From Heterohyrax brucei (taxonomy: Eukaryota; Chordata; Mammalia; Hyracoidea; Procaviidae), in the NCBI GenBank assembly GCA_028571685.1, contig CM053143.1:156792329-156856328 (forward strand): DNA of 64,000 bases, written 5' to 3'. Position 1 is the first letter of the stretch. Every line of letters starts with the position of its first letter. Below, one piece after another: positions 34,770-46,089 of the stretch. The notes below the pieces were generated by a model. The model worked only from the letters and a program-made list of their open reading frames with translations. It did no database searches and was not told where the DNA came from. The translations under genes were made by a program, and so were the position numbers.

Positions 34770-35100
34770 GCAGATGTGGTTCACTAGTAGAATTCTCACC
34801 TTCTATGAATGAGACCAGAGTTCAATTCCCAGTGGATACATCTTGTGTACAATCATTACCAATCTGTCAGTGGAAGCTTGTCTGTTGTTGTGGTGCTGAA
34901 CAGGTTTTACTACTAAGATAGCCTAGGAAGAAAGTCCTGGAAATCTACTTGTAAAAATCAGCCCGTAAAAGGTTTATGGACCATGACATTCTGATCCTCA
35001 GCTGAAGATGGGAATGGCTCAGGACAGGGCATCATTTGTTCCCTTGTGTACAGGGTACATGAGTCTGGGACCCACCTTACAGCAACTAATGGTAGCAACA
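34770..35100 (+). mobile_element. tRNA-Gly-derived SINE with RTE tail
   Basis: The head 34770-34835 resembles tRNA-Gly, with A-box-like 'tggttcactagtagaattct' and B-box-like 'agttcaattccc', the internal RNA polymerase III promoter. The middle ('gctgaacaggttttactact') and end ('cagcaactaatggtagcaac') match RTE 5' and 3' sequence, which would let RTE proteins copy it. It is not a tRNA gene. Confidence 0.75.
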
Positions 35101-35717
35101 TTTGTGTAAAATGAGATCCTCCGGCTTCAGGAATGGATCTGTGGAACACTTTAGAGAGAAAAGAAATGCTTTCACTCCTGCAGACATTGTACCTACTTAG
35201 GTAGCATTTGGGAAGCTATCCACTGAGATATTTGGAGAAAAGAAAAACAAGCTTTTATATGGTGTACATGCTTCACCATCAGAGGTCTTGCAAAGTCCTG
35301 TGGATGTGTTCGTCTGCTTACTGTTGTCCAGAATAATGTATTAAATTCAGAGAAAAATTCCCATATGATTGTAACTTGAACAACTGTCTCCATTTTCTCT
35401 AGGAGCAAGTAACACAAGTAATGAAGTTAATTTATATATTAATGTATTTGGTGAGAGGAAGGAAAGCCAGGTAAATCACATATTCCCAGGCTCACATCTG
35501 AATTTTAAATATAAAACCCTTTGATTATTGTTCATTGGCAATCTAGCACTGCATTGTTTCATAACTGAGCCATTCCAAAAGACTGGGAAGGCAGGGTAAA
35601 CGTTAAGTGTCTGTCATTTGCATTGATTATGTTCCTTTGATAAGTGGTCTGGGGTATTCCTTTTAAGCTAAATTATGTAGACTTATGATACTGTGTACTA
35701 AAGAAATGTCTTTGTTA
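35101..35717. other. No recognisable feature
   Basis: No repeat or coding sequence recognised. The open frame at 35193-35417 (minus) has no supporting evidence. Confidence 0.4.
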
Positions 35718-37100
35718 TTGTTGCTAGGAGTTCTTGAGTTGGTTCTGATTCATAGTGACCTTTATATACAACAGAACAAAACAATGTCTAATCCTGTGGC
35801 ATCCCATTGTTGAAGCCACTGCGTCAGTTCATCTCATTGAGGGTCTTCCTCTTTTTCACTGACCTTCCTCTTTACCAAGCATGATGGTCTTGTGCAGGGA
35901 TGTCCCTGATAACATATCTAAAGTGAGATGAAGCTTCACAATCCTTGTATCCAAGGTATATTCTGGCTATACTTCTTCCAAGACAGATATGTTTTTTCTT
36001 CTGGCAGTCCACAGATTATTCAGTATTCTTTGTCAACACTGTTGCTGTGGCCTCTCAGATGCTGTGAACACATATAAAGTTCTTGCCCCTCACTGATCAG
36101 GAATGAACAGGTAAGGCACGGAGCAATCTTTACACATGAGCAAAGCTTTATTGAAGAGTCTTGCAAGTAGAGAGATTAGGAGGGCCTAAGCAAGGCTTAC
36201 CCTGTCCCTCTGAACAAATGACTCATCTGGGCTTTCAAAAATTTTAAGGATAATCATGATTATTCATAGGGATAGGCAGGATTTTTCTGAGAAAAGGCCT
36301 ATCTGGGCAGGGTCATATTAATTGGTTGTGTGCACAGCATTTCTTCAAGACAGCTTCCGCAGTGGTGGTTTTTGATATTGATATCAGGACTTATGGGATG
36401 TTGAACTGGTGCAGTCCCTTATTTAGGTGACTCAATTCCCCAGGCCTGATAGCAACTTCTTCTTACCCCCTCCGCCTACAAGGTCATATAGCCATTACTT
36501 CTGTCTTGTCTGTGTACACCTTTAAGTTTAATATAAACTGGCTTTTCTGAAAAGCAATGTAAAGGATAATTTAAGCAACTCTCCCTGGATATGCTTAGTA
36601 AAACAATTTGTTTATTGCTCTGGAGCATTACACAGTGTGATTAGGCTAGTTTTTCGCATCCCTGTCTCAACATCACAATTCCAAGACATTATTTTTTCCT
36701 TTGTCTTCCTTACTCTTCGTCCAATTTTCACATGCATATGAGGCACTTCAATATATCATATCTTGAGTCGATGCACCTTTATCCTCAGACTAATACTTTT
36801 GCTTTTTAAGTCTTTAAAATCGTCTTTTACAGCAGAAAGCCTAATGCAGTATGTTGGTTGATTCCTTGATTATTGCCTTCAAGGACATTGACTGCAGTCC
36901 AAGTAAAATGCAATCTTTGAAAACTTCAATATTTTCTTCATTTTTCATGTTGCTAATCAATCTAGTTGTGAGGATTTCTGTTTTCTTTATGTTGAGGGGT
37001 AATCCCTACTGAAGGCTATAGTCCTTGATCTTCACCAGTAAGTTCTTCAAGTCCTTTTCACTTTTAGTGTGCAAGGCTTAATCATCTGCAATGTGTTACC
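35718..37100 (-). mobile_element. RTE LINE, minus strand, split by an ERV LTR
   Basis: The 3' tail and C-terminus (35718-36039) continue after the LTR at 36673 ('cacaattccaagacattatt') to about 37100. The two halves join without loss in the RTE consensus. The copy is variant or diverged compared with its neighbour starting at 37101. Confidence 0.8.
36040..36672 (-). mobile_element. ERV solo LTR (class I-like), minus strand, inside an RTE
   Basis: 633 bases with inverted ends (plus strand TGTTG...CAACA). Read on the minus strand, CAATAAAGCTTTGCTC near 36140-36155 is the classic retroviral R-region poly(A) signal. Flanks ACAC (36036-36039) and TCAC (36673-36676) suit a 4-base duplication with one change, as in gamma-like elements. 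No internal genes are present. Confidence 0.75.
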
Positions 37101-40100
37101 GTTGTTGCTGTTGTTGTTAGTTTTGTTCAGTGTAGCCAACTAACAGTGACCCTGTGCATAACAGATCGAAATACTGCCTGGTCCTTCATCATTTTCACAA
37201 TTACTGCCATGCTTGAGCCTATTTTTGCAGCCTCTGTGTCAATCCATTTCCTTGAAGGTCTTCTTCCTTTTCACTGCCTCTCTACTTTACCAAGGATGAC
37301 GACATTCTCCAGGGACTGATCCTGACAACATGTCCAAAGTATGTGAGAAGCCATTATTGCTTCCAAAGAACATTCTGGTTGTATTGCTTTCAAGATAGAT
37401 TTGTTCATTCTTTTGGCAGTCCATGGGATACTAAGTATTCTTCCCAACACTGCAATTCAAAGTTACCAATAATTCTTTGGTCTTCCTTATTCACTGCCCA
37501 GCTTTCACATGCATAGGAGGTGACTGAAAATATCTTGACTTTGTTCAGGCTCACTGTAGTCCTCAAGGTGACATTTTTTCTTTTTAAAACTTTAAAGAGA
37601 TCTCTTGGGTACATTTTGCTTGATGCAATGTGCCTTTTGAATTCCTGGTAGCTGCTTACACGTGTGTTGATTGTGGATCCCAGTAAAAGAAAACCTTCTT
37701 CATTTATCACTGATGTTGTTAACTGGCCCAGGTGTGAAGATTTCTTTTTTCATTATGTGGAGGTGTAATCAGAACTGAAGACTGTGATCTTCATCAGTAG
37801 ATGCTTCAAGTCCTATGCATGATGCAAGTTGTTGATAAAACTCCCTCCCATCCTGACACCTCATTCTTCTTCATATATTCTAGCTTTTGCAGTATTTTCT
37901 AAACAATACAAACTGAATAAGTATAGTGAAAAGGCACAACCCTGGCATACGTCTTTTCTGATTTTAATCCATGTAGCATCCCCTTTTTCTGTTCAAAAGG
38001 CTGCCTCTTGGTCTATGTACAAGTTCTTCATGAGCATGGTGAAGTGTTCGGGAATTATTCTTTCCAATATATCTGTAAATTGTTATGATCCATGTAGTAG
38101 AATACCTTTTCATAGTCAATAAAACAGATAAATATATTCTCGTATTCTGTGCTTTTAACCAAGATCCATTTGACATCAACAATGGTATGGCTTGTTCTAC
38201 GTCCCCTTCGCTTTCAGTTTGAGTTTTTGACTATTTCCTCTCCATGGACTGCTACAACCATTTTTAAATGATCTTCAGAAAACTTTACTTGCATGTGATA
38301 TTAATGATACTGTTTGATAATTTCTGCATTCTGTTGGATCACCTTTCTTTGCAAAGGCTACAAATATGAATTTCTTCTTGCTAGTTGGCCAGGAAGCTAT
38401 CTTCCAAACTTTTTGACATAGATCAGTGACCACCTTCAGTGCTGCCTCCATTTGTTAAACCATCTCAATTGGTGTTCCATCACTTCCTGAAACCTTGTTT
38501 TTTGCAATGCCTTCAGTGCATCTTGGGCTTCTTCCAACAGCAGTGCTTCTTGATCATATACCAATTCCTCAAAGTGGCTGAAAGTTCATCAGTTTGTTAT
38601 TTTTAATTGTGATTAAGTGAAAGTATACAATCCAGATTACTTTCACATGCCCACCTATCTGCATCTCCCTCTGCTCTCCCCACGCAGTCACAGTGTACAC
38701 CTTCTTTCCACTTTATATATCTAGTATCCTCTTAACAAGTATCTGTCCCCTACTCCACCCCTTCTCTTTCATTTAGGAAGAGATCAGTAGGACAGCCACC
38801 AATAAATGCATATATGGTCACACTGTGTCTTCAAGTCCAGCCCACTACTGGCTTCTCGTCAGGGACAACAGCAGGTCTAGAGGTCATCTTCTCAGGGGAT
38901 CCCCTAGGCTACTGGACTACCAATTCCACCTATTTAGTAGAGTTCTTGGGCTGTAGACCTCTTTTTCTGGTATTGCCTCAGGGACTCTACATTGTGTCCC
39001 CTGCCACGGCTGTCTTTGGTAGTGGCTGGGCACCATCTGGTTCTTCTGGTGTCATACTGATACAATCTCCAATTCATATGGGTCTTTCTGTCTCTCAGGC
39101 TCTTTTTTCCTTTTATCTTTGTTGTTCTTGGTGATTATCTGTTATGAGTTGGGACAATTTGGTGTACCCCAGTCCATCAGTTATTTTTTTGGTACAGTGA
39201 CAGAATTCCTTCCATCTTCTTTTGATACTATGTAGTTCAATATTTTCCTCACAGAATCTTCCAATATTGCAACTGGAAGCTTGACTTTTCAGTTCTTCCA
39301 GCTTGAGGAACGGAAAGTGTGTTCTTCCCTTTTAGTTTTCTAATTCCATGTTTGTACTATTTCATTATACTACTTTATCTTTTCAAGGGACTTTTTGAAA
39401 TCTTCTGTTCAGCTCTTTCACGTCATCATTTTTCCATTCACTTTAGGTACTCTACGCTCAAGGGTAAGTTTCAAAGTCTCTTCTGACGTCCATTTTGGTC
39501 TTTTCTTGCCTTTTTAATAAACTCTTGTTTTCTTCATGTGTGATATAAGTGTTATCATAGAACTCATCTTGTCTTTGGTCACTAATGTTCAATGCATCAA
39601 ATCTATTGTATAAATAGTCTCTAAGTTGAGTTGGGATATACTCAACATAGCACTTTAGCTCTCCTGAATTTTTTTCTAATTTTCTTCAAGTTCAGTTTGA
39701 ACTTGCATATGATCAATTGATGGTCTGTTCTCAGTTGGCCCCTGGCCGTGCTTTGGCTGATGATGTTTAGCTTTTCCATCATCGCTTTACACACATGCAG
39801 TTGATTTGATTTCTGTGTATTCCTTCTGTCAAGGTCCATAGTGTAGTCCCTACTTACGTTGTTGAAAAAAATGAAGAAATCACTGGTCTCGAGAAATTCT
39901 GTCTTGTAATCTCTGGTGTTATTTCCATCACTAAGACCGTATTCTACAACTACCAAGCCTTCTTCATTTCCTACCTTTTAATTCTAATTACCAGTAATTA
40001 CCAACACATCTTGATTGCTTATTTTATCAGTTTTAGGCTATAGAAGCTGATAAACATCTTTGATTTCTTTATCTTTGGCCTTCGTTGGTGAATAAATTTG

Positions 40101-40262
40101 AATAATAGACCTATTAGCTGGTCTTCCTTGTAGGTTTATCGATATTATCCTATCACTGACATAGTTGTATTTCAAGTTAGATCTTGAAATGTTCTTTTTG
40201 ATGATGAATGCAGTGTAATTCCTCTTCAATTTATCATTCTTGGTATAGCAGAATATGATTGC
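37101..40262 (-). mobile_element. RTE LINE, longest copy, minus strand, split by an L1 3' end
   Basis: Starts with a (GTT)-rich antisense tail (37108-37124) and reads backwards through the C-terminus (37400-37710), the RT region (37740-38590) and, after the L1 insertion, the RT N-terminal and endonuclease regions (39171-40262). It is about 2.6 kb of RTE once the insert is removed. It is frameshifted and truncated within the endonuclease domain. It lies head to tail with the RTE at 35718-37100. Confidence 0.88.
38604..39170 (-). mobile_element. L1 3' UTR insertion inside RTE
   Basis: Antisense L1 3' UTR, the same text as 9651-10200 and 46100-46640. Related flanks 'catcagtttgttattttt' (38587-38604) and 'catcagttatttttttgg' (39175-39192) form a diverged target-site duplication, so this is a 5'-truncated L1 that landed in the RTE. 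Confidence 0.8.
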
Positions 40263-41340
40263 TTCGTACTTAATAATAACTACTTAAAGAATTAATCAGT
40301 TAATTAGTTGGTTGATTAATTAATTAATAGCAGCTTCTGTTATTAATGGCTATATTGTTGCTGTTAGTGTAAGACCCTAAGGTGTCAGATACTAAGGAGA
40401 GATAACATGACTTTTTTATTTTTTTTTAAATCTCTAACTCACCTACACATGTACTAACCTCAAAACCCTAGGGAAATAGATTTGTTGCTGAATTTCTTAT
40501 ATGACAGCAGTCTTCCACATTCTGAATTTAGTCACAACAATCAGTTTCTCTAGGAACTTCATTGCTCAGTAACGTTTTCCCCAAACAGCAGTCTTCACCT
40601 GAGTACTCTCTTACAGGCTTGTAGTGATTGCTTTTGATTTTCCTCTTGGCTTTGGGAAATGGAGCGTTTCTTTGCTGAACAAAATGCTCTTATTTCCCAG
40701 CACTTGGAGGCTCCTTTGTAACACTCAGAATCACGTATTATGCTGTTAGTCTTTATCCTTTTAGCTCCTATAAAGTACAAATGCCATTGTTGCTTCATGT
40801 AGTCTTTGCAGTGTCTTACATAAAAAGTAGAGATAAAAGCATGTCATTCTAAAGGCTACAGACATTTCTACATTCTAGACAGATACCAGCATCCTCCCTT
40901 TATTCTCTCAGGGTACACCTTGGTGAGCCTTTTAACCATGAAAATATCTTAACCATGCAGCTAAGAAACGAAAATGCACGTATTTCAGACTGAGCTGTTG
41001 AGAATCCTCTTTAATCTTCAAACACATAAAAGGTTCTATTTATTTTAGGTTAAACTTTGTACAGGTTATTTAAAAAATAGACTCTATAACCAGATTGCTG
41101 GGGTTTAAATTCCATGTCTGTGGTATAGCAAATTACTTCTGGCTCTAGTCTTATGGTTTTCATAAAAGAATTGCATGGGTCTATATGCAAATAAGAATGC
41201 TTGTGGGCCCATCAAGGAATTAAAAAGCCTGCTAATAATTCAAATAAAGTTCATGGAACTCCTATGGTAATGACACAATGCAAATATGATACATGAAACG
41301 CCAACTAGCGGATTGGTCAGTTTTGCCACTCTGTTAAGCT
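40263..41340. other. No recognisable feature; possible MIR scrap
   Basis: An AT-rich palindromic (TTAA)n-like stretch at 40290-40330. A weak MIR-like segment lies at 41095-41165. Nothing coding. Confidence 0.35.
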
Positions 41341-41903
41341 TAGAAGGAATCAATCTCAGAAAGTGAAAAAGGGGCCTCACTATGATCAAGAAGATCCAGG
41401 AGTGGAGCATGTCTTTTGGATCCAGGTTCCCTGTGCTGAGAATCTCCTAGACCCAGAAGACAGGGAGAGCTTTAACATTGGAGAGGGCCCCAAATGACAA
41501 ACAGCAGCAGCAAACATGAGTCCAGCAGCACCATCACTAGCAGTGAGAACAAAGAGACCAGCACAAGACAATGCTGTGATCTTCTGAGCCCACAGAGCAA
41601 GGCAGATACAACGGGAAAACCAATCCATGGCGCAACAGAATTGAAAATCTCTGGGCAGAATTCTCCCTGGCAGAGGTTTCCAGACAATTTATTGTGGAGA
41701 CTAGAGAGCTTTATAAAACTTACCCAAGCAGCAAATAAACCAAGTTTGAGAGGAATCTATCCTGAGAAGGCTGAGAGGAACCTGACCCCAGGAGGCGAAG
41801 AGGAGGCTTATCCTCAAGGAGCTCAAGGACAGGGGGCACACAAAGCAGAGGAGCTGAAAAAGCTGTCCTGCACCGAAGAGGTGAGACTGAAAAGGATGCC
41901 CTT
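41341..41903 (+). mobile_element. LTR-like sequence, MaLR segment plus unassigned part
   Basis: 41390-41470 ('ggagcatgtcttttggatcc', 'ctgagaatctcctagaccca') matches the middle of the MaLR LTRs. The following 400 bases are unassigned and could be another LTR variant or retroviral internal sequence. The 147-codon open frame at 41494-41937 crosses into the next LTR and has no recognisable domain. Confidence 0.35.
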
Positions 41904-42186
41904 GGCCAGCCTGATTCCATCTTGCTACAAACAGTAGTTAAGATAACCACATTATAAACATTAAGTCCTGAGAACTCCATTCTCCCATATCTGTAAGAGT
42001 TTACCTCATCCTGGTCATAAGTCACACGGCTTGATTAATTGCTTTGTTTGGAGGCCTGTGGCCAGTCCAACCCCATCTTGCTACAAACAGTAACTAAGAC
42101 AACCATGCTATAAACATTAGGTCCTCAGAACTTGCTTCTCCCTGATCCATAAGAGTTTATCTTGTATTGATCTTAAGTCACACAGC
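41904..42186 (+). repeat. Direct duplication in the LTR, 127 bases, offset 156
   Basis: Both units start 'ggccag' and share 'ccatcttgctacaaacagta', 'ctataaacatta'-like text and 'aagtcacac'. They resemble the duplicated enhancer blocks of gamma-retroviral U3 regions. Divergence between units is visible, so the duplication is old. Confidence 0.75.
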
Positions 42187-42560
42187 TATTCTTTCCCTTT
42201 AGGAACATCCATTAGTTGTTCTGTTTATCTCCTTTCAGTTATTGTCTAAGACCATTAAACTGAATCACCAGGTGGTTTGGATGATTATCAATCCCTGACT
42301 TGCTGGAGCCATTCAGACCCTCCACAAAGAATATTGTTGAAACATCCAAAGAATTACTTGTGTGGACCAGGAAAAATATTAGTCAGTGCCCCCCTGCCCT
42401 CAATCAACCTATATGACCTCCAGGCTTAGCCTATGCATGCAGCCGAGCTTTGGAGGAGCTGATTCCCCCTTGTGTCTTGTGTGTCAGCACTCAATAAACA
42501 TCCTCATTTAATCACATCATTTCCTGTCTCAGTATTGGCTTTATGGACAGATGGATCCGC
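41904..42560 (+). mobile_element. ERV LTR (class I-like) with duplicated upstream block
   Basis: Contains a direct repeat (41904-42030 and 42060-42186), a CpG-poor middle, and AATAAA at 42493-42498, followed by CCTGTCTCAGTATTGGC, a usual LTR 3' layout. The exact ends are uncertain, so I give it as a solo LTR or the 3' part of one. No retroviral genes are seen. Confidence 0.55.
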
Positions 42561-42970
42561 GATTGCGGTTATAAGACTTGGCCTACGTGTTTCCTGATCC
42601 TTAACCCTGGTTGTGAATAGGGTCTGAGAGTTCTGTGTGGCCACTGCAATGAATTATTGAACCCAGTATACAAATAGAGCATTCTGTGGGACAAATGACT
42701 AGTGTCAAAACTGATAAAAGGCTGGAGAGTAGATGTATCTTGGACCTTCACCTTATAGGAATCACTCTTGGGCTGATGTTGATGTTGATTAGCCTTCCTA
42801 TTGTGAAGACAGAGGAGTTCTAATGTTGTACTGCCATTTTCAAGACACAAGCCAGTACCACAGTGTCATAACTATGAAGTAGTGATAATGCAATCAGTAC
42901 TTCATAGGGTTAGTAGGAGAATTAAATGTACATGTCTATAATTACTTATATAGGTAATTATATTTCATAA
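42561..42970. other. No recognisable feature; possible MIR scrap
   Basis: The first part may still belong to an LTR. 42893-42935 ('acttcatagggttagtagga') resembles the MIR core. Otherwise unassigned. Confidence 0.3.
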
Positions 42971-43319
42971 TCACTAATCTGTCAGTTTGTTGTACTATAA
43001 TAACATCTGTGTTGCTATGATACTGGAATACATGATCCAGGAAGTGAGGTCCTCTATGTTGGACAGGTTTCAATGGACATTCCCAAATGAGACAGACTAG
43101 AAGACAGGCCTGGAAATCTACTACCAAAAATCATCCAAAGAAACACTATGGATCATGACTCACTGTTGTTCACTATAATGCTGGAAGATGAGAATTCTAG
43201 TTCGGAGGGCAATAAAGGACTCAGGCATGCTGGCCTGGAACCAGGCAGAGCTCCACTCTGTTGCACCTGAGGTTACCACGAGTTGGAGCTCACACAACAG
43301 CAACTAACAGTAGCAACAT
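42971..43319 (+). mobile_element. RTE-derived short element: 5' end fused to 3' end
   Basis: 'atctgtcagtttgttgtact' and following text match the RTE 5' untranslated region. Then 'atggatcatgactcactg' and 'cacaacagcaactaacagta' match the middle and tail of the RTE SINE. The coding region is missing, giving a 350-base non-autonomous unit. A tRNA head is not visible. Confidence 0.6.
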
Positions 43320-43655
43320 GTTTCCTAAAGTCGCCATGAACACTGAATTAGAGAGGAGTACTGAGCGAGCTTTTTCTTTCCATCTTCAGCTGGAGACATC
43401 CACATGAGATGACTCAAGGTTTTTTGCATCTTTGTGCTTGTATGTGTCTACAAATCACCGCAAGAGCACACTGAGTATTAATTTCTGGTGTTACAGATAA
43501 ACATAGAATCCACAAATAAGGAAAATATACTGTGTGTGTATTAGAAAACTATCTAACTCATAGCAAGTACTGAATAAGTGATAGTTATTATCAACATTAT
43601 TATTATCCCCAAGAGTTAGTAAAATCTTAAATGTGAGAGCACTGCAGTAGTTATC
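43320..43655. other. No recognisable feature
   Basis: AT-rich spacer with a short ATT/ATTATT tract near 43585-43600. Confidence 0.4.
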
Positions 43656-44662
43656 TGTATTAGTTGCCTACTGCTGCTGTAACAGAAATACCACAAGTGG
43701 ATGGCTTCAACAAACAGAAGTCTATTCTGTCACAGTCTACTAGACTGGAAGTTCAAATCAGGGTGCCAGCTCCAGGGAAAGACCCTCTCTTTCTATTAGC
43801 TACTGGGGAAAGATCCTTGTCATCAGTCTTCCCAGAGCAGAGACTTCTCAACACAGGGAACCTAGGTCCAAAGAATGTCCTACACTCCCTATGCTGCTTT
43901 CTTGGTGGCATTAGGTATCCCTGTTTCTGTGCTTGCTTTTCTCTTTTATATCTTAAAAGAGACAATTTGAAGACACCATCTAATCTTGTAGACTGACTCC
44001 TGCTTCATTAATATAACTGCCACTAACCTCATCTGTTTAATATCATAGAGACAGGATTTACAACACTGTCTTAGTCATCTAGTACTGCTATAACAGAAAT
44101 ACTAGAAGTTAATGGCTTTAGAAAGAGAAATTTTATTTTGTCACAGTCCAGTAGGCTAAAAAGTCCAAATTCAGAGGGTTAGCTCCACGGGAAGGCTTGG
44201 GGGAGGGTCCTTGTTGTCAATCTTCCCCTGGACTAGAAGCTTCTAAGGCACAGAGACCCTGGTCCTGTCCAAAGGACACACTCTGCTTTCTTGGTGCTGT
44301 GAGGTCCTCAGCCCTTCAATTGCCTCCTTTTCCTTTATGTGTCAAGAGGCTGCCCTGAAGTGCAATACAATCCCACACACTGAGTCCTGCCCCCCACACA
44401 CAACTGCTGCCCGTCTCCCTCAACATCTTACAGCAGGGTTTACAGCATAAAGGGACATCACTCAACACCAGTAATCACAGCCTATCCAAACTGCCACACG
44501 AATTTCTACACACATTTTTAAGGTGACACAATTCAATCCATGGCAAACACCTAAGAAAATCACATCAGAAGACAAAACGGTGAACCATTTCTCAACACTT
44601 AGAATCACGTCCTAGGCAAATTGATACACATATTTTTTGGGGACACAATTCAATCTATGACA
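43656..44662 (-). mobile_element. ERVL-MaLR-type LTR, minus strand, interrupted by another LTR
   Basis: TGTATTAGTTGCC at 43656 through 'ctagactggaagttcaaatc' to 44066, then resuming at 44546 and ending 'cacaattcaatctatgaca' at 44662. The family is the same as at 6398. Confidence 0.8.
44067..44545 (-). mobile_element. ERVL-MaLR-type LTR nested in LTR, perfect 5-base duplication
   Basis: Starts TGTCTTAGTCATC and ends ATTCAATCCATGGCA. AACAC occurs exactly at 44062-44066 and 44546-44550. It is inserted into the LTR at 43656-44662 in the same orientation. Confidence 0.88.
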
Positions 44663-46088
44663 CTCTGTTTAACTTTTTGGTTACTTTCAGTTTAACGGTA
44701 TGTCAGGCATCTTGTATGTTTCTGGACCTTGTGGTAAGTAAGTTACTCTGGTTCTTAAGGCATTTAGCATCAAGGTGGGTTTCTTTTGAAGTACGTGAAG
44801 CTCTGCAGACTGGAGTTGGTAACTCGTTGTGCAGGTTGAGCATGTTATTAGATGATACTTCCCAGAGCGTTAGTTTTGTAAACTTTTGCCTTCTTTCCCT
44901 TTATTTCTGTGAGGTAAGACTTGTAAGCACAGTTAGGGTGTTCCTAGTGACAGCAGGTGAGCACCTCTGGGCTTCTTTCGGTATGTCTGTGTCATGTATG
45001 GAAAACCAGAGTAACTACTTCCTGGCAACAAGTTAGGAACTTGAGATATTGCACTAAATTGTGTTACCTTAGGGAATTAGGATGTTAAATATCCCCTGAA
45101 GTGTGACTGTGATTTACTGACGGAGGAGTCCATTAATTTCAACAACTAATCAAATTATTGGCAAAATGCTGATACAGATGGCAACTATAAGTGATTCTAC
45201 CAATTAAAGATGAGTTCTTATTTTTTTTCCCCTAGATAATACTCGTAGTCCTGTGCCTCAGATTTTTGACAGGACACTGAATTTGTAACTCACATGAAAG
45301 CTCCAACTATACAAAATATGAATATTTTAATAAAGTAGATACATGGACTAGAGCAAAACCGAGCCCTATTTAAGGTCATGTAACATTCCTTACACAGCTA
45401 TACATCAATAGGAGTCAGAATGCCAGAGAAAAAGGAAAGTAACTGGGGAGACTGTCTGTCCCAGGAGTAGTGAATTGTTTTCATATTAAACAACAGCTCC
45501 TGTGTGTTAATAAGCATATTGAAAACTGCTCTGAGTTTAAGAATCAGGATATTGGTTAAATTTGTATAAATAAATGAAAGAAAAGTATTATGATAATTAT
45601 CTGTTATGGGCGAGTGTGTAGAGGGGAGAAGAGTATCAGCGTTCAAACAGTGTGTTTACTATCCCGACTACATCGAATCTTTTTGTCGTTAACTGAAAGG
45701 TGTGATACTTAGAGAAATTAGCTTTTCCTATGCTAACAGCAAATTAGTGACAAAGAACAACCTAGGGATTCAGGACATGACACCTGATTCATACATCATA
45801 ATGCAGCCACCTCCCAACATGTACCATGCAACTTTGTCTTAGCCCAGATAGAGTTGTTTCCCTCCAAGGGTTTATAAACCGTGTGAATATTTGCTTTGGA
45901 GTCTACCTTAACATTCAATTCAATGACTAGGAGTGTTAATTTAGGTTCTTTACATGCTATTCAAAACAAAACAAACCCTAATAGTCAATCTTTGAAAAAT
46001 CCTGGTCTAGGACAACAACTTGAAACATTAACTGAAACAATGTTACTGAATCTGAAGGAAATTACATCCCCAAACACTTAGAAAAGAA
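44663..46088. other. No recognisable feature
   Basis: 1.4 kb, one of the longest repeat-free stretches I can see. The 119-codon open frame at 44677-45036 is rich in leucine, serine and valine with no motif. No promoter or splice pattern stands out. Confidence 0.4.
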
Positions 46089-46089
46089 T

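Noticed and set aside
34770-34836. Functional tRNA-Gly gene
   Set aside because: It is the diverged head of a SINE followed by RTE sequence; the stems do not pair cleanly.
40290-40330. Protein-binding palindrome in the (TTAA)n-like stretch
   Set aside because: Consistent with a simple AT-rich repeat; no second feature supports a regulatory role.
41494-41937. Open frame of 147 codons as a retroviral protein
   Set aside because: It runs into the LTR and shows no gag, protease or polymerase motif.
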